Assembly (NCBI GenBank): GCA_037179515.1
Contig: JAXCGZ010007608.1
Coordinates: 69,501 to 133,500 of the forward strand
Direction of reading: 5' to 3'
DNA length: 64,000 nucleotides
Origin: Halocaridina rubra
Taxonomy: Eukaryota; Arthropoda; Malacostraca; Decapoda; Atyidae
The position numbers were made by a program, and so were the translations under genes. Of this stretch, positions 36,644 through 49,130 are shown piece by piece. The stretch's first letter is position 1, and each line of letters starts with the position of its first letter. The notes beneath the pieces were generated by a model. It worked only from the letters and a program-made list of their open reading frames with translations. It ran no database searches and was not told the DNA's origin.

Positions 36644-36949
36644 GTAAGATGTACCGAGACTCTGTGTTTAATTAGTTTTAATTTTTTTAATACTTTCTGC
36701 TTTGTAGATTTTACTTCAAAAGTATTTCCTTCAGCAGTTGGCCTGAACTAATAAAACTCCACTGCCCAGTAAGAAAGAAATAAAACTCGCTTATATCTCT
36801 GTATTCATAAGAATTATTCAGCAGTATTTTTAAATAATTTAGCTGTTGTTGGTAAAAAAAATCTTTGCAAAACTATTCTTTTTAGATCAGTGTCTCATTG
36901 AAACAATGTACTGTATGTTGTATATCTGTTATGTATCCCCTGAGTGATG

Positions 36950-37110
36950 GGGCAAAAATGCTTCCTCTGCGTTCCCCTGCTTGTCGAAAAAGTCGACTAA
37001 ATAGGGCGAAGAGAAGGGACTGGGAATCCCCTCCTCTGTATTTTCTTCCTGCAAAGAATCGAGGTATTTTGCTTTGACTTAGCCACCCCCATTTATAAGG
37101 GGTATACAGC
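36950..37110 (-). repeat. Short interspersed repeat, family A
   Basis: The reverse complement reads GGGGGTGGCTAAGTCAAAGC, AAAATACCTCGATTCTTTGC and AGGAAGAAAATACAGAGGAG, matching 21695-21850. Confidence 0.6.
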
Positions 37111-37122
37111 TTTTGTATATAG

Positions 37123-37353
<231 letters not shown>

Positions 37354-37489
37354 TAAAAGTTTGAAAGCATCTTTTCGTCTCCTTTCAGTTTTTGCTATTT
37401 AGCTGTACTGTACTTTGAACATATTATATATTAATAGATTTAGATATTATCTTGTCTTGATCATTTGAATTCTTAATGGCAAGGAATGT

Positions 37490-37660
37490 TCCCCCTTGTG
37501 GGAGGGGGAAAAATGCTTCCTCCATATTCCCCTACGTGTTGTAAACGTCAACAAATTGAGGCAGAGCTAGGGAATTGGGAATGTTCTTTTGTATATTCTT
37601 TATGTTAAGAGTCAGAGTATTTTGCTTTGACCTAGCCACCATCCTTATGAGGGGGAATAG
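37490..37660 (-). repeat. Short interspersed repeat, family A
   Basis: The reverse complement reads AGGTCAAAGCAAAATACTCT and CGTTTACAACACGTAGGGGA, matching the copy at 36950-37110. Confidence 0.55.
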
Positions 37661-38001
37661 AGTGCTTGTGTTTGGATAGATAAAGCTGATATGTATAAGG
37701 GATGTTATGAGAGTAGCTTATTATGCTTAAATTTTTAATAATAAGCTCAGTATGAATGATAAGATTATGAGAGTATCACATCATTCTCGTTTTAGCATTT
37801 TTGACAATAAATATCACTTCAATCTTATTTCACTTTTAACAGTTATTTGGTTATGGCCTTCCGGCTTCACAGGTATAAAGAATTTTTCTTCAAAACTAAA
37901 AATATATAATTTTTTAGATACTAATTTAGAACTTAAGGACCATGATTATTTTCATATCGTGGTATTATAAAAATATATTTTTTGTTTTTACATACGTTCA
38001 G

Positions 38002-38184
38002 GGTTGATTCCGGCTCAAATATGGATAGAGAGAGCATACAGGAGCGCCGAGATCTGGCCGTGGAGTTTATATTTTGCTTGGTGCTGATTGAAGTTCTTCG
38101 ACAGCTTGCTGTGCATCCCGGGCACGATGATCTTGTGAGACATATTGAGGATATTGCTTTCAAGCATTTTAGATATCGAGAAGG
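38002..38184 (+). CDS. fry: Furry exon G
   Basis: The acceptor is CATACGTTCAG (38001) and the donor AAGG|GTAAGC (38184/38185). In and out are both phase 2, 61 codons. It encodes [20 protein letters not shown] followed by [20 protein letters not shown] and HFRYREG. This matches the conserved FRY helices (ERRDLA.DFIF.LVL.EVL.Q, then AFKHFK.KEG) almost residue for residue in pattern. The intron that follows carries a LINE fragment beginning about 20 bases after the donor. Confidence 0.95.
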
Positions 38185-38206
38185 GTAAGCAGCTCTCGTC
38201 TTATAA

Positions 38207-38353
38207 AGTGGATTAAATCTTATATAGAAGGAAAGGAACAGAGGGCCAGAATAAGACCTGCAGTGTCTGACTGGAAAAAGTGTAGCAGTGGGGTTTTGCA
38301 GGGATCAATTTTTAGACCACCGATGTTTGGCCAGGTTGTGTTGATATTTACTT
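38207..38353 (+). pseudogene. LINE reverse transcriptase fragment
   Basis: It reads KWIKSYIEGKEQRARIRPAV, SDWKKCSSGVLQGSIFRPPM and FGQVVLIF. This corresponds to the RT segment [17 protein letters not shown]...[15 protein letters not shown] of the CR1-like family, but diverged. Only about 49 residues remain. Confidence 0.7.
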
Positions 38354-38499
38354 GTGCAGTATATGTAAAAGGAATTAAGACCCATTGTGACTTCAGTCTG
38401 CCATCATCGATATTGATTGCTTGAGCTATATTGTAGTTAGTTTACAGTGACCGTACTCATTTCCCTAAAATGTTTTTAAATCTCCTGTCTGGCATATGT

Positions 38500-38730
38500 T
38501 GTTGGTGTGGTTTCCTAGGCTGTCTGACCCAACATCCCCAAGGCCACTGTTGATCTCAGGCTTTCCCTTTGAGCTCAGAGAGTGTGTATGTTGTGTTGTT
38601 GACCTATGTGGTTGTAAGTAGTGCAGTCTTCCATATTGTATTTGATTGTATGCAGTGATGAGATAGATACTGGACATGCATCCCTGCTGGAGTTCTCTCA
38701 AGGAAAGGAGACAACAGCTCTTTATGACAA
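38500..38730. repeat. Dispersed repeat, also at 22720-22925
   Basis: Shares ordered words with the earlier copy (GTGTGTATGTTGTGTTGTTG, GACCTATGTGGTTG, GTGCAGTCTTCCATA). Nature unknown. Confidence 0.4.
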
Positions 38731-39019
38731 AAGCTTCAAAGCTGAAAACTCCAACAACAAAATTCAACGCATGTAATAATTAGATGTGTTATAACTCCCT
38801 CTCTTACAATGATATTTATTGAAGAGGATCTGTATTAGGGAAATAATAAGGAACTTTATTAAGAGAAGGTATGCAAATTGCTGTGTACTGCCCTGTACTC
38901 ACACAAGGATATATGCAACCCTGCAGTTACAAAAGGTTATGTACCACACTGTACTTGTTTTATATATTGGATTTTTGTATCTACATATGGGTACTGTATT
39001 GCTACCTGTTTTACCTTAG

Positions 39020-39253
<234 letters not shown>

Positions 39254-39461
39254 TGAATTGTTTTATGTGTGTTGTTTCTCACAGTTTACTGACTTACTTT
39301 TCTCTTTCTACTCCCCTTCTTCTTTTGCTTCATCTTGTCTTCAGTTTTAATCTGTTTCTATATGGGGTCGCCATTTCTTGCTACCATTTTCTATCTTTTC
39401 CATTCTTGCATGTCCTGTTCCCTTACCCCTTTATCCCACTTATCATCTGAACTTTGGGATT

Positions 39462-39740
39462 CCTCCTCCTCCTCCTCCTCCTCCTCCTCCTCCTCCTCCT
39501 TCCTCCTCCTCCTCCTCCTCCTCCTCCTCCTCCTCCTCCTCCTCCTCCTCCTCCTCCTCCTCCTCCTCCTCCTCCTCCTCCTCACTTTCTCGGAATGTTG
39601 AATAATTTTGATCTACCCCATTGTATAATTCACTCCTCCTCCTCCTCCTCCTCCTCCTCCTCCTCCTCCTCCTCCTCCTCCTCCTCCTCCTCCTCCTCCT
39701 CCTCCTCCTCCTCCTCCTCCTCCTCCTCCTCCTCCTCCTC
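39462..39740. repeat. Two (TCC)n microsatellites with a duplicated flank
   Basis: (TCC)n at 39462-39582 and 39632-39740. Each is followed by the same sequence ACTTTCTCGGAATGTTGAAT, AATTTT(G/A)ATCTACCCC, GTTGTATAAT, so the tract plus about 50 bases of flank was duplicated in tandem. The poly-Ser, poly-Pro, poly-Leu and poly-Arg open frames are artefacts. Confidence 0.92.
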
Positions 39741-40085
39741 ACTTTCTCGGAATGTTGAATAATTTTAATCTACCCCGTTGTATAATGCCTCACTTTTCTT
39801 ATTCTTTCTGTATTGAACTATGTTATTTTTATTATTCTTCATATTGAGCATGTTATATTCATAGCATCTCTCAGCTGTATGATTCGGTTTTCATTTACTC
39901 ATTGTTTTGAATTATTCAAATTTCTATTCCTCATTGGTAAGTAACTTGATTTTTATTTGCTCACACAGTTGAAATGCCTGTTGCTCACTGTGTTAAGTGA
40001 TATTATTTCAGTTTCCTTATGCTACATCACTTTCTTCATGTTGTCTTGATAAGATATTAATTTGGAACAAATTTAATATTTAATC

Positions 40086-40480
<395 letters not shown>

Positions 40481-40789
40481 TGTTCCTTCGATTATCGCGA
40501 AGGTTCGGTTCCGGGACCCGGCGCGAGACAGGAATTTCGCGGAGTAGGATCACCCTATATGTACATAGATATTTTAATTTATATTTACGTTTACACTGTA
40601 TAAAGTGTATAAACCCTCCCTCTACTGTTAACAAACCACCCTTTACTTCATAAATAACAGTATGCAAGCATAAATTTATATGACATACTCATGTACACCT
40701 TGTTCCTTTTATACGCGATTTTTTTATATGCGAAATTGCAATAACGCCCCCCAATAATAATAGTAAAAAATTCGGAATTTGCGAATAAC

Positions 40790-40798
40790 GCCCCCCCC

Positions 40799-40848
<50 letters not shown>
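40790..40848. repeat. Homopolymer tract C then T46
   Basis: Eleven C are followed by A and about 46 T, within the CACCTTGTTC element. Confidence 0.9.
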
Positions 40849-40849
<1 letters not shown>

Positions 40850-41046
40850 ACAACAGGATGGACCAAAAAATGATAAAATAAAACAGCCTTTGTCAGGCTG
40901 TAAAGAGAAACAGATGGAGAGTGTAATGACCTGTCAGATGTGAAGGGATTATAAAAGATGTGTAATGAATATCCAGCTCTCTGCTGGGTTTTAATATACC
41001 TCTGCATTACTCTCATGATGTCTATTCCAAAAATTCTCCTTAGATC

Positions 41047-41048
<2 letters not shown>

Positions 41049-41118
<70 letters not shown>
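41049..41118. repeat. Microsatellite (ATT)n
   Basis: About 23 uninterrupted ATT units. Confidence 0.95.
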
Positions 41119-41119
<1 letters not shown>

Positions 41120-41192
41120 GAATTTGTAATTAAACCATTATTTTTACAATAAATAATGTAGTATTGGTTGAATGAACAAGAGTTAATTAAAG

Positions 41193-41313
<121 letters not shown>

Positions 41314-41651
41314 TTTCATTTCACTTACATTATATAGAATATATTTATATTAAAAGGAAAATAGTCTTACAAACAACGCATACATCAGTTACTTTACAAG
41401 CTGATGAGTCGTTTGGGGCAGCAAATGATAAATATAATAATGCACTTTTAATAAAAACGTTAATGAGTTAAAAGACCGTTAAATTAATTTCCTTTCCACG
41501 AATCCTTTGTAATGTCTCTTAAACAGGAATTAGGTAGAAATTTTTCATCTTATTATGTAAATACAATTATTGCTTTAGTCTTAATCACGTTCATTACTGT
41601 GCTCATTTTAAAGGTAATAAACCTAAGTTTTAATTCGTTTTTTGAAAAGAA

Positions 41652-41690
<39 letters not shown>

Positions 41691-41879
41691 ATTGGATACA
41701 TTTTATTAACAAATTTGTCATTCAGAAACCAGATACAAATTTGAAAATGGAAGGAGGATGCAAAACACGTGTTCTGAAAATATTAAGAACATAAGAATAG
41801 GGGACACTGCAACATACTTACTGGCACACACGATGCAGTTCCATTTTTGAATGATATTTTCAGCATGTCTAACCTATTC

Positions 41880-42250
41880 TATTCTACTCTACTTATTTAT
41901 TCTATTTTTCTTTTTATGATTGTTCTAATAAACACTAATCTATTCATACCTACCCTACCTCTGTCATATGTCTATCTAATCTACATTTGAAGGTGTCTAA
42001 GGTATTGGCATTTATTATCCTACTAGGAATACTCTACGGTATTACCAAGCCAATTTTCACCAATTTCCCTTCTGATCCTAAATTTATCAAAATTAAATCC
42101 ATTACCCATTTCGAGTTCTGGTTTGATCATGAATATTTAAAACTTTATTAATATCACCCTTGTTAATCCCTTTAAATCATTTATACACCTTAATCATATC
42201 CCCCCTAACTCTGTGCCTCTCTAGAGAATGTAGATTAAGTTTTTTTTAAT
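41880..42250 (-). pseudogene. CR1-like LINE 3' end carried inside the CACCTTGTTC element
   Basis: The minus strand reads LNLHSLERHRVRGDMIKVYK followed by FKGINKGDINKVLNIHDQ, then RTRNGNGF and a degenerate end. The pattern (SLE.RR.RGD...VFK...G) is the C-terminal ORF2 region of CR1-type LINEs, a different family from copies A-G. The same fragment, reversed, is at 55470-55790. Confidence 0.7.
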
Positions 42251-42899
42251 CTGTCATATGGTAGATTTAGGCATTGCATTATTAATTTTTTTTTTCGTTT
42301 TTTAGTCTTGCTTTGGTTATTTATAATTCTTATTTTAAGTTTCTATACATTTGCAGATAGAGGCTTGTTCTCCTGCATCCTCCTCCTCTTCTACCACATA
42401 AGTTACTTGCTCACTGCCACCTTGCATGTCCCAGTGTACTGTATAACTGTTGCCCACTGCATAATAAAGTATGGTAATGTATGTTAATTTCTAGCTGTAA
42501 AGTGAATATGAATATCTTTTGTATACTCTTAAAAATAGATACAGGGCTTTCTGCTTTGCTATGTAGTAATAAAATATTTTTTTTACTTATATCTTTGGCA
42601 TGGTGTGTCTATGTAAGGTTTGGAACGTATCTATGCCCTTTATCATTGTTTCCTATGGAAAATAACTCGTTTTTTCACGCGATTTTCCATTTACACGACA
42701 CTTCTGAGAACCTATCTAGGCGTTATTTTGAGAACAAGGTGTACATAGGTATTTTACAATTATTATTACGTTTACTGTATAAACCCTCCCTGCACTGTTA
42801 AAAAACCACCCTTTACTTTATAAATAACAGCATGCAACGTAAATTTATATGTACATGATAGGTAAACTTACTGTGAATGAGGTGGTAATGAGTTTGTAG

Positions 42900-43075
42900 A
42901 AGCCAGAGGAAATTATTCCGCAGCCAATAACAGCTTTACGGCTGTTATTCATTGAGGCCAAATTAGCGGCCTACATATCTAAGAGTTTCACCTTATCTGT
43001 TATGGTTAACATCTTCCTTTGCCACTTAGGCTCACTACCAGAAGTCTTAGAAGATGAAGGATGCTTGGGAGGCAT
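42900..43075 (-). pseudogene. Tigger-like transposase N-terminus (in O1)
   Basis: ATG at 43075 reading down: MPPKHPSSSK, then KMLTITDKVKLLDM, the first helices of the pogo/CENP-B-type DNA-binding domain. A deletion after DM removes the LKEGKRFTDV segment. The same deletion is present at 46096. Confidence 0.7.
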
Positions 43076-43281
43076 TGCAGAGGTTGAAAAAGTGAAGAAA
43101 ATAAATCACAAGCACAACGTGAATGGCACACACGTGAGTTAGACTGAACGAGTGAGGCGAGACAATGGAAGATGGTGCAAGCCTTTGTCCGAAACGCTGA
43201 TACCGGTATCGTATTTTACATGGTGCAGTACTGTTAGTATTTATGTTTTTTACTGTTTTATTATTCTTAGGCTAAGAAATA

Positions 43282-44835
43282 CAGTGATCCTTCGCTGTAT
43301 CGCGTTTCTTGGCTCGCGAATTCACTGTACCGCGATTTTTTTTGGCAAATGTTTTTTTTGGGGGCTGTATATGCAAAAATATTAAAATATTAAAATAATA
43401 AAAATTTTCAGTATTTTCATTTTTTTTTATTGAAAAAACATATTTCATTATCTAGTTGATAAAAAAAAATTATTTCTCAGCCTACGAATAATAAAACAGT
43501 AAAAAATAGTAAAAAGCATAAATTTAGATATACAGTATAACTCACAGTATTGCATCATGTGAAATAGTGTCCGATAGTGTACAATGTATTGGGGTCGCAC
43601 CTATGTGAGCTAGCATATATATTTATATTTTCAGTAGTTTCATGATTTTATTGATAAAAAAATTATTTCTTAGCCTAAGAATAATAAAATAGTAAGAAAT
43701 AGTAAAAAACATAAATACTAACAGTATTGCACCTTGTAAAATACGATACCGGTATCAGCGTTTCGGAAAACGAAAAGGGTCGAACCTACGTAAGATAGTA
43801 CATATTGAGATTTTCATTATTTTATTGATAAAACAAGTATTTCCTAGCCTAAGAGTAATAAAACAGTAAAAAATAGTGAAAAACATAAATTTAGATATAT
43901 AACTCACAGTATTGCATCATGTGAAATAGTGTCCGATAGCGTACAATGTATTGGGGTCGCACCTACGTGAGCTAGCATATATATTAAAATTTCCAGTAGT
44001 TTCATGATTTTATTGATAAAAAAAGTATTTCTTAGCCTAAGAATAATAAAACAGTAAAAAATAGTAAAAAACATAAATACTAACAGTATTGCACCATGTA
44101 AACTATGATACCACTATCAGCGTTTCGGACAAGGTGTGCACCATCTTCCATTGTCTCGCCTCACTCGTTCAGTCTAACTCACGTGTGCGCCGTTCACGTT
44201 GTGCTTATTAATACGTTTTGCTTGTGATTTTTTTACTCGCATATTTTAACCTTTGCAATGCCTCCCAAGCATCCTTCATCTTCTAAGGCTTCTGGTAGTG
44301 AGCCTAAGTGGATAAGGAAAATGTTAACCATAACAGATAAGGTGAAACTCTTAGATATGTTGAAAGAAGGAAAAAGATTTACGGATGTCAGCCGCTATTT
44401 TGGCCTCAATGAATAACAGCCGTAAAGCTGTTATTGGCTTTGGAATAATTTCCTCTGGCGTCTACAATCTCATTACCACCTCATTCACGGTAAGTTTACC
44501 TATCACGTACATATAAATTTACGTTGCATGCTGTTATTTATAAAGTAAAGGGTGGTTTTTTAACAGTGCAGGGAGGGTTTATACAGTAAGCGTAAAAATA
44601 ATTGTAAAATACCTATGCACATGAGTATGTCATATAAATTTACACTTGCATGCTGTTATTTATGAAGTAAAGGGTGGTTTGTTAACAGACAGGAAGGGTT
44701 TATACAGTTTATACAGTGTAAACGTAAAAAATAAATTAAAATATCTATGTACATATAGGCTGATCCTACTCCTCGATTTTCCTGTCTCGCGCCGGGTCCT
44801 GGAACCGAACCTTCGCGATAATTGAAGGAGCACTG
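43282..44835 (+). mobile_element. Tigger-like element N1, complete, TA target duplication
   Basis: 1554 bp. The left end is CAGTGATCCTTCGCTGTATC and the right end is the reverse complement of CAGTGCTCCTTCAATTATCG. TA flanks both ends (43280-43281, 44836-44837). It has four subterminal repeats of about 185 bp on the left (anchors 43481, 43674, 43848 and 44036), a transposase N-terminal fragment (44258-44416), and two units of the roughly 158-bp right-end repeat. It is inserted in O1 at AAGAAATA|CG, which reads intact at 45190-45205. Confidence 0.85.
44258..44416 (+). pseudogene. Tigger-like transposase N-terminus (in N1), 52 codons
   Basis: Reads MPPKHPSSSKASGSEPKWIR, then KMLTITDKVKLLDMLKEGKR, then FTDVSRYFGLNE and a stop. 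This is a full first helix-turn-helix of the pogo/Tigger/CENP-B type (K..LL.....G.....R.FG.N pattern). The rest of the transposase is absent. It is the longest of five such fragments in the window. Confidence 0.8.
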
Positions 44836-45247
44836 TACGTTTTTTTATCAATAAAATCATGAAACTACTGGAAATTTTAATATATATGCTAGCTCACGTA
44901 GGTGCGACCCAATACATTGTACTCTATCGGACAGTATTTCGCATGATGCAATACTGTGAGTTATATATCTAAATTTATGTTTTTTATTATTTTTTACTAT
45001 TTTATTACTCTTAGGCTAGGAAATACTTGTTTTATCAATAAAATAATGAAAACTTCAATATGTACTATCTCACGTAGGTTCGACCCTTTTCGATTTCCGA
45101 AACGCTGATACCGGTATCGTATTTTACTTGGTGCAATACTGTTAGTATTTATGTTTTTTACTATTTTTTTACTGTTTTATTATTCTTAGGCTAAGAAATA
45201 CGTTTTTATATCAATAAAATCATGAAACTACTGGAAATTTTAATATA

Positions 45248-46644
45248 CAGTGATCCTTCGCTCTATCGCGTTTCTTGCCTCGCGAAATCACTGTACCGTG
45301 ATTATTTTTGGCAAATTTTTTCAGCCTACGAATAATAAAACAGTGAAAAATAGTAAAAAACATAAATTTAGATATAGAGTATAACTCACAGTATTGCATC
45401 ATGTGAAATAGTGTCCGATAGCGTACAATGTATTGGGGTCGCACCTACGTGAGCTAGCATATATATTCAAATTTCCAGTAGTTTCATGATTTTATTGATA
45501 AAAAAACGTATTTCTTAGCCTAAGAATGATAAAACAGTAAAAAATAGTAAAAAAACATAAGTACTAACAGTATTGCACTATGTAAAATACGATACCGGTA
45601 TCAGCGTTTTGGAAAATGAAAAGGGTCGAACCTACGTGAGATAGTACATATTGAAGTTTTCATTATTTTATTGATAAAACAAGTATTTCCTAGCCTAAGA
45701 GTAATAAAATAGTAAAAAACATAAATTTAGATATATAACTCACAGTATTGCATCATGTGAAATAGTGTCCGATAGTGTACAATGTATTGGGGTCGCACCT
45801 ACGTGAGCTAGCATATATATTAAAATTTCCAGTAGTTTCATGATTTTAATGATAAAAAAACCAATTTCTTAGCCTAAGAATAATAAAACAGGAAAAAATA
45901 CTAAAAAACATAAATACTAACAGTATTGCACCATGTAACATACGATACCGTTATCATCGTTTCGGACAAAGGCTTGCACCATCTTCCATTGTCTCGCCTC
46001 ACTCGTTCAGTCTAACTCACGTGTGCGCCGTTCACGTTGTGCTTATTAATATGTTGTTCTTGTGATTTATTTTCTTCACTTTTTCAACCTCTGCAATGCC
46101 TCCCAAGCATCCTTCATCTTCTAAAGCTTCCGGTAGTGAGCCTAAGCGGCAAAGGAAAATGTTAACCATAACAGATAAGGTGAAACTCTTAGATATGTCG
46201 GCCGCTATTTTGGCCTCAATGATTAACAGCCGTAAAGCTGTTATTGGCTGCGGAATAATTTCCTATAGAGTCTATAAACCATTACCACCTCATTCACGGT
46301 AAGTTTACCTATCACGTACATATAAATTTACGTTGCATGCTGTTATTTATAAAGTAAAGGGTGGTTTTTTGACATTGCAGGGAGGGTTTATACAGTAAAC
46401 ATAAAAATAATTGTAAAATACCTATGTACATGAGTATGTCATATAAATTTACGCTTTCATGCTGTTATTTATGAAGTAAAGGGTGGTTTGTTAACAGTAG
46501 AGGGAGGGTTTATACAGTTTATACAGCGTAAACGTAAAAATAAATTAAAATATCTCTGTACATATAGGGTGATCCTACTCCACGAAATTCCTGTCTCGCG
46601 CCGGGTCCCGGAACCGAACCTTCGCAATAATCGAAGGAACACTG
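45248..46644 (+). mobile_element. Tigger-like element N2
   Basis: 1397 bp. The left end CAGTGATCCTTCGCTCTATC follows TA. The right end is the reverse complement of CAGTGTTCCTTCGATTATTG. Internal order is the same as N1. The right-hand TA is lost because the LINE array begins directly at the last base. Confidence 0.8.
46096..46302 (+). pseudogene. Tigger-like transposase N-terminus (in N2), with deletion
   Basis: MPPKHPSSSKASGSEPKRQR, then KMLTITDKVKLLDM. About 25 bases are deleted relative to 44258-44416, which shifts the frame to an unrelated tail (SAAILASMINSRK). Confidence 0.7.
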
Positions 46645-47009
46645 TGATTACCTAATTGATTACCTAATTGTGTTTACGGGAAAGAGCCCAAAGCTCGTAT
46701 CTTCCCGTATCCTGATTGGTTCCATTTTAGACTTAGTGATACTTATCATACCTGTCCTTAAAACTATGGATGGAGATAGCATTAACTACCTCCTCACTTA
46801 GCGAATTCCAATTATCAACTACTCTAACACTGAAAAAGTATTTCCTTACATCCTGCAAAGAAGTTTTCTTACCAAGCTTCAAACTATGACCTCTAGTTCT
46901 AGAGCCAGCCATATCAAAATATCGATCCCTGTCCACTCTATCATAACCATGAAGGAATTTAAAGACTGTCACCATATCCCCCCCTCACTCTTCTAGCTTC
47001 GAGTGATGG

Positions 47010-47010
<1 letters not shown>
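46645..47010 (-). mobile_element. CR1-like LINE copy D, 3' fragment
   Basis: The last 80 ORF2 codons (46733-46975) plus 3' UTR. The 3' terminal motif (two ATTACCTAATTG units on the plus strand) abuts the end of N2 (CACTG). The 5' truncation comes after GAGTGATGG and joins (TG)n. Confidence 0.85.

Positions 47011-47094
<84 letters not shown>
47011..47094. repeat. Microsatellite (TG)n between LINE copies D and E
   Basis: About 42 pure TG units. Confidence 0.97.
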
Positions 47095-47095
<1 letters not shown>

Positions 47096-49048
47096 TTACC
47101 TAATTGATTACCTAATTGTGTTTACGGGAAAGAGCCCAAAGCTCGTATCTTCCCGTCTCCTGATCGGTTCCATTTTTAGACTTAGTGATACTTATCATAC
47201 CTGTCCTTAAAACTATGGATTGAGATAGCATTAACTACCTCCTCGCTTAGCGAATTCCAATTATCAACTACTCTTACACTGAAAAAGTATTTCCTTACAT
47301 CCTGCAAACAAGTTTTCTTACGAAGCTTCAAACTATGACCTCTAGTTCTAGAGCCAGCCATATCGAAATATCGATCCCTATCCACTCTATCATAACCATG
47401 AAGGAATTTAAAGACTGTCACCATATCCCCCCTTACTCTTCTAGCTTCGAGTGATGGCAAGTCTAATTCCCTCAGCCTCTCATCATAACCGAGATTGCGT
47501 ATTTCTGGCACCAGTTTCGTGGCATGTCTTTGAACTTTTTCAAGCTTAGCTATGTGCTTTTTCAAGTGCGGATTCCAAAAGGGGGCTGCATATTCGAGTT
47601 TTGGCCTCACATAGGTTACATAAATATTTCTGAACATTTCCTTGTCCATGTGCCTGAAGGCTACCCTTACATTTGATAAGAATGCATATGCTGCCCTTAC
47701 TACGCCATTTATATGTATTTCTGGAGACAAATCTGCCAGTATGTTTACTCCTAGATCTCTCTCATTTTCTGTCTCTTGAAGTTGTACTCCAGCCACCGAG
47801 TAGTCAAGCTTGGGCCTTCTTGCACTTGTACCCATTCTCATTACCTTACATTTTGAGGTATTGAATTTCATTAGCCACTTTTCTGACCACTCATGCAGAT
47901 TATTTAGATCCTCCTGAAGTTCTCTACCATTGTTCTCGTTTTTTACTTTCTTCACAATCTTTGCATCATCTGCAAACATATTCATGAATGAATTTACAGA
48001 CTCTGGTAGGTCATTTACATATACAAGGAACAAAAGTGGCCCTAAAACTGAACCCTGTGGAACTCCACTACTAACTCTTCTCCATTCAGACACTGCGTGT
48101 CTTACTCTAACCCTCTGTTCCCTTCCTTCTAAGTAAGTTTTTATCCATTCCAAGACATTTCCACCTATTCTAGCCATTGATTGCAGCTTCCTAATAAGTC
48201 TCCCATGTGGAACAGTGTCAAACGCTTTCTGGAAGTCTAGGAATATGCAATCTGCCCAGCCCTCTCTTTCCTGTAAGATTTGGCTTACCTCATCATAAAA
48301 TTCTAATAAGTTTGTTACTGTTGATCTTCCTTCTCTGAAGCCATGTTGCCTCACTGACAAAAAGTTGAAGGATTCCAAGTGAAGAGAGATATGTTTCCTT
48401 AGTAGTTTCTCCATAAGTTTGCAAACTATGCTGGTCAAGGAAACTGGTCTATAGTTCAGAGCCGTATCCCTCCTTCCCTTTTTGAAGATAGGTATCACAT
48501 TTGCTTGTTTCCAGCATCTTGGAATCTCCCCCGACTCCAGTGACTCCTTAAATATGATACTTAGTGCCACTGATATTGTGTTTGCGCATTTTTTAAGCAC
48601 ATGAGGGGATATGTCATCAGGACCTGTAGCTTTATGAACATCTAAATCCATCAGCGCTTTGCATACCTCTGTGACTGTAAGGTTGATGTTCTCTAATACC
48701 GGCCCTTGAGCTTCTATCACTGCAATCTGAGGGGGTGGGGTATTTTCTACTGTAAATACTGACTGAAACTCCTTGTTCAATTCTTTGCAGATCTCTTCGT
48801 CCGTCTCAGTGATGCTTCCATCCGCTCTCTTTAGCCTTAAAACCTGTTCTTTTACCTTCAGTTTTCCTCTGATAAAGCTGTGGAAAAGCTTGGGATTTTC
48901 TTTAGCCTTCCTGGTGATGTCCCTCTCATAATCTCTCTCTGCCTCTCTCCTTTTACTTAGGTAGTCATTTCTTGCTCTTTTGTAGGTTTGCCAGGCATTT
49001 ATGTTTTTTCTCCTCCTATACCTTTTCCAGCATTTATCTCTCCACTCC
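47095..49048 (-). mobile_element. CR1-like LINE copy E, 5'-truncated
   Basis: The 3' end has two terminal-motif units adjoining (TG)n. The 5' end stops after TCTCCACTCC and joins (TG)n. Copy F has exactly the same truncation point and near-identical sequence. Confidence 0.9.
47182..49048 (-). CDS. LINE ORF2, linker and RT (copy E), open, 5'-truncated
   Basis: At least 532 codons from the segment [13 protein letters not shown], and open further up to the truncation. All RT motifs are present ([30 protein letters not shown]). The endonuclease is missing. Differences from copy F include one residue in SIVCKLMEKLL and one near YDERLREL. Confidence 0.85.
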
Positions 49049-49130
49049 TGTGTGTGTGTGTGTGTGTGTGTGTGTCTTGTGTTTGTGTTCTTGTTTGTGG
49101 GGGCGTGTGTCTTGTCTGTGTTGTAGTTGT
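49049..49130. repeat. (TG)n and degenerate GT-rich tract between copies E and F
   Basis: About 12 TG units followed by a degenerate GT-rich stretch (CTTGTGTTTGTGTTCTTG) up to the 3' end of copy F. Confidence 0.9.

Noticed and set aside
39378..39762. Poly-Ser, poly-Pro, poly-Leu, poly-Glu and poly-Arg frames
   Set aside because: Translation of (TCC)n in all frames.
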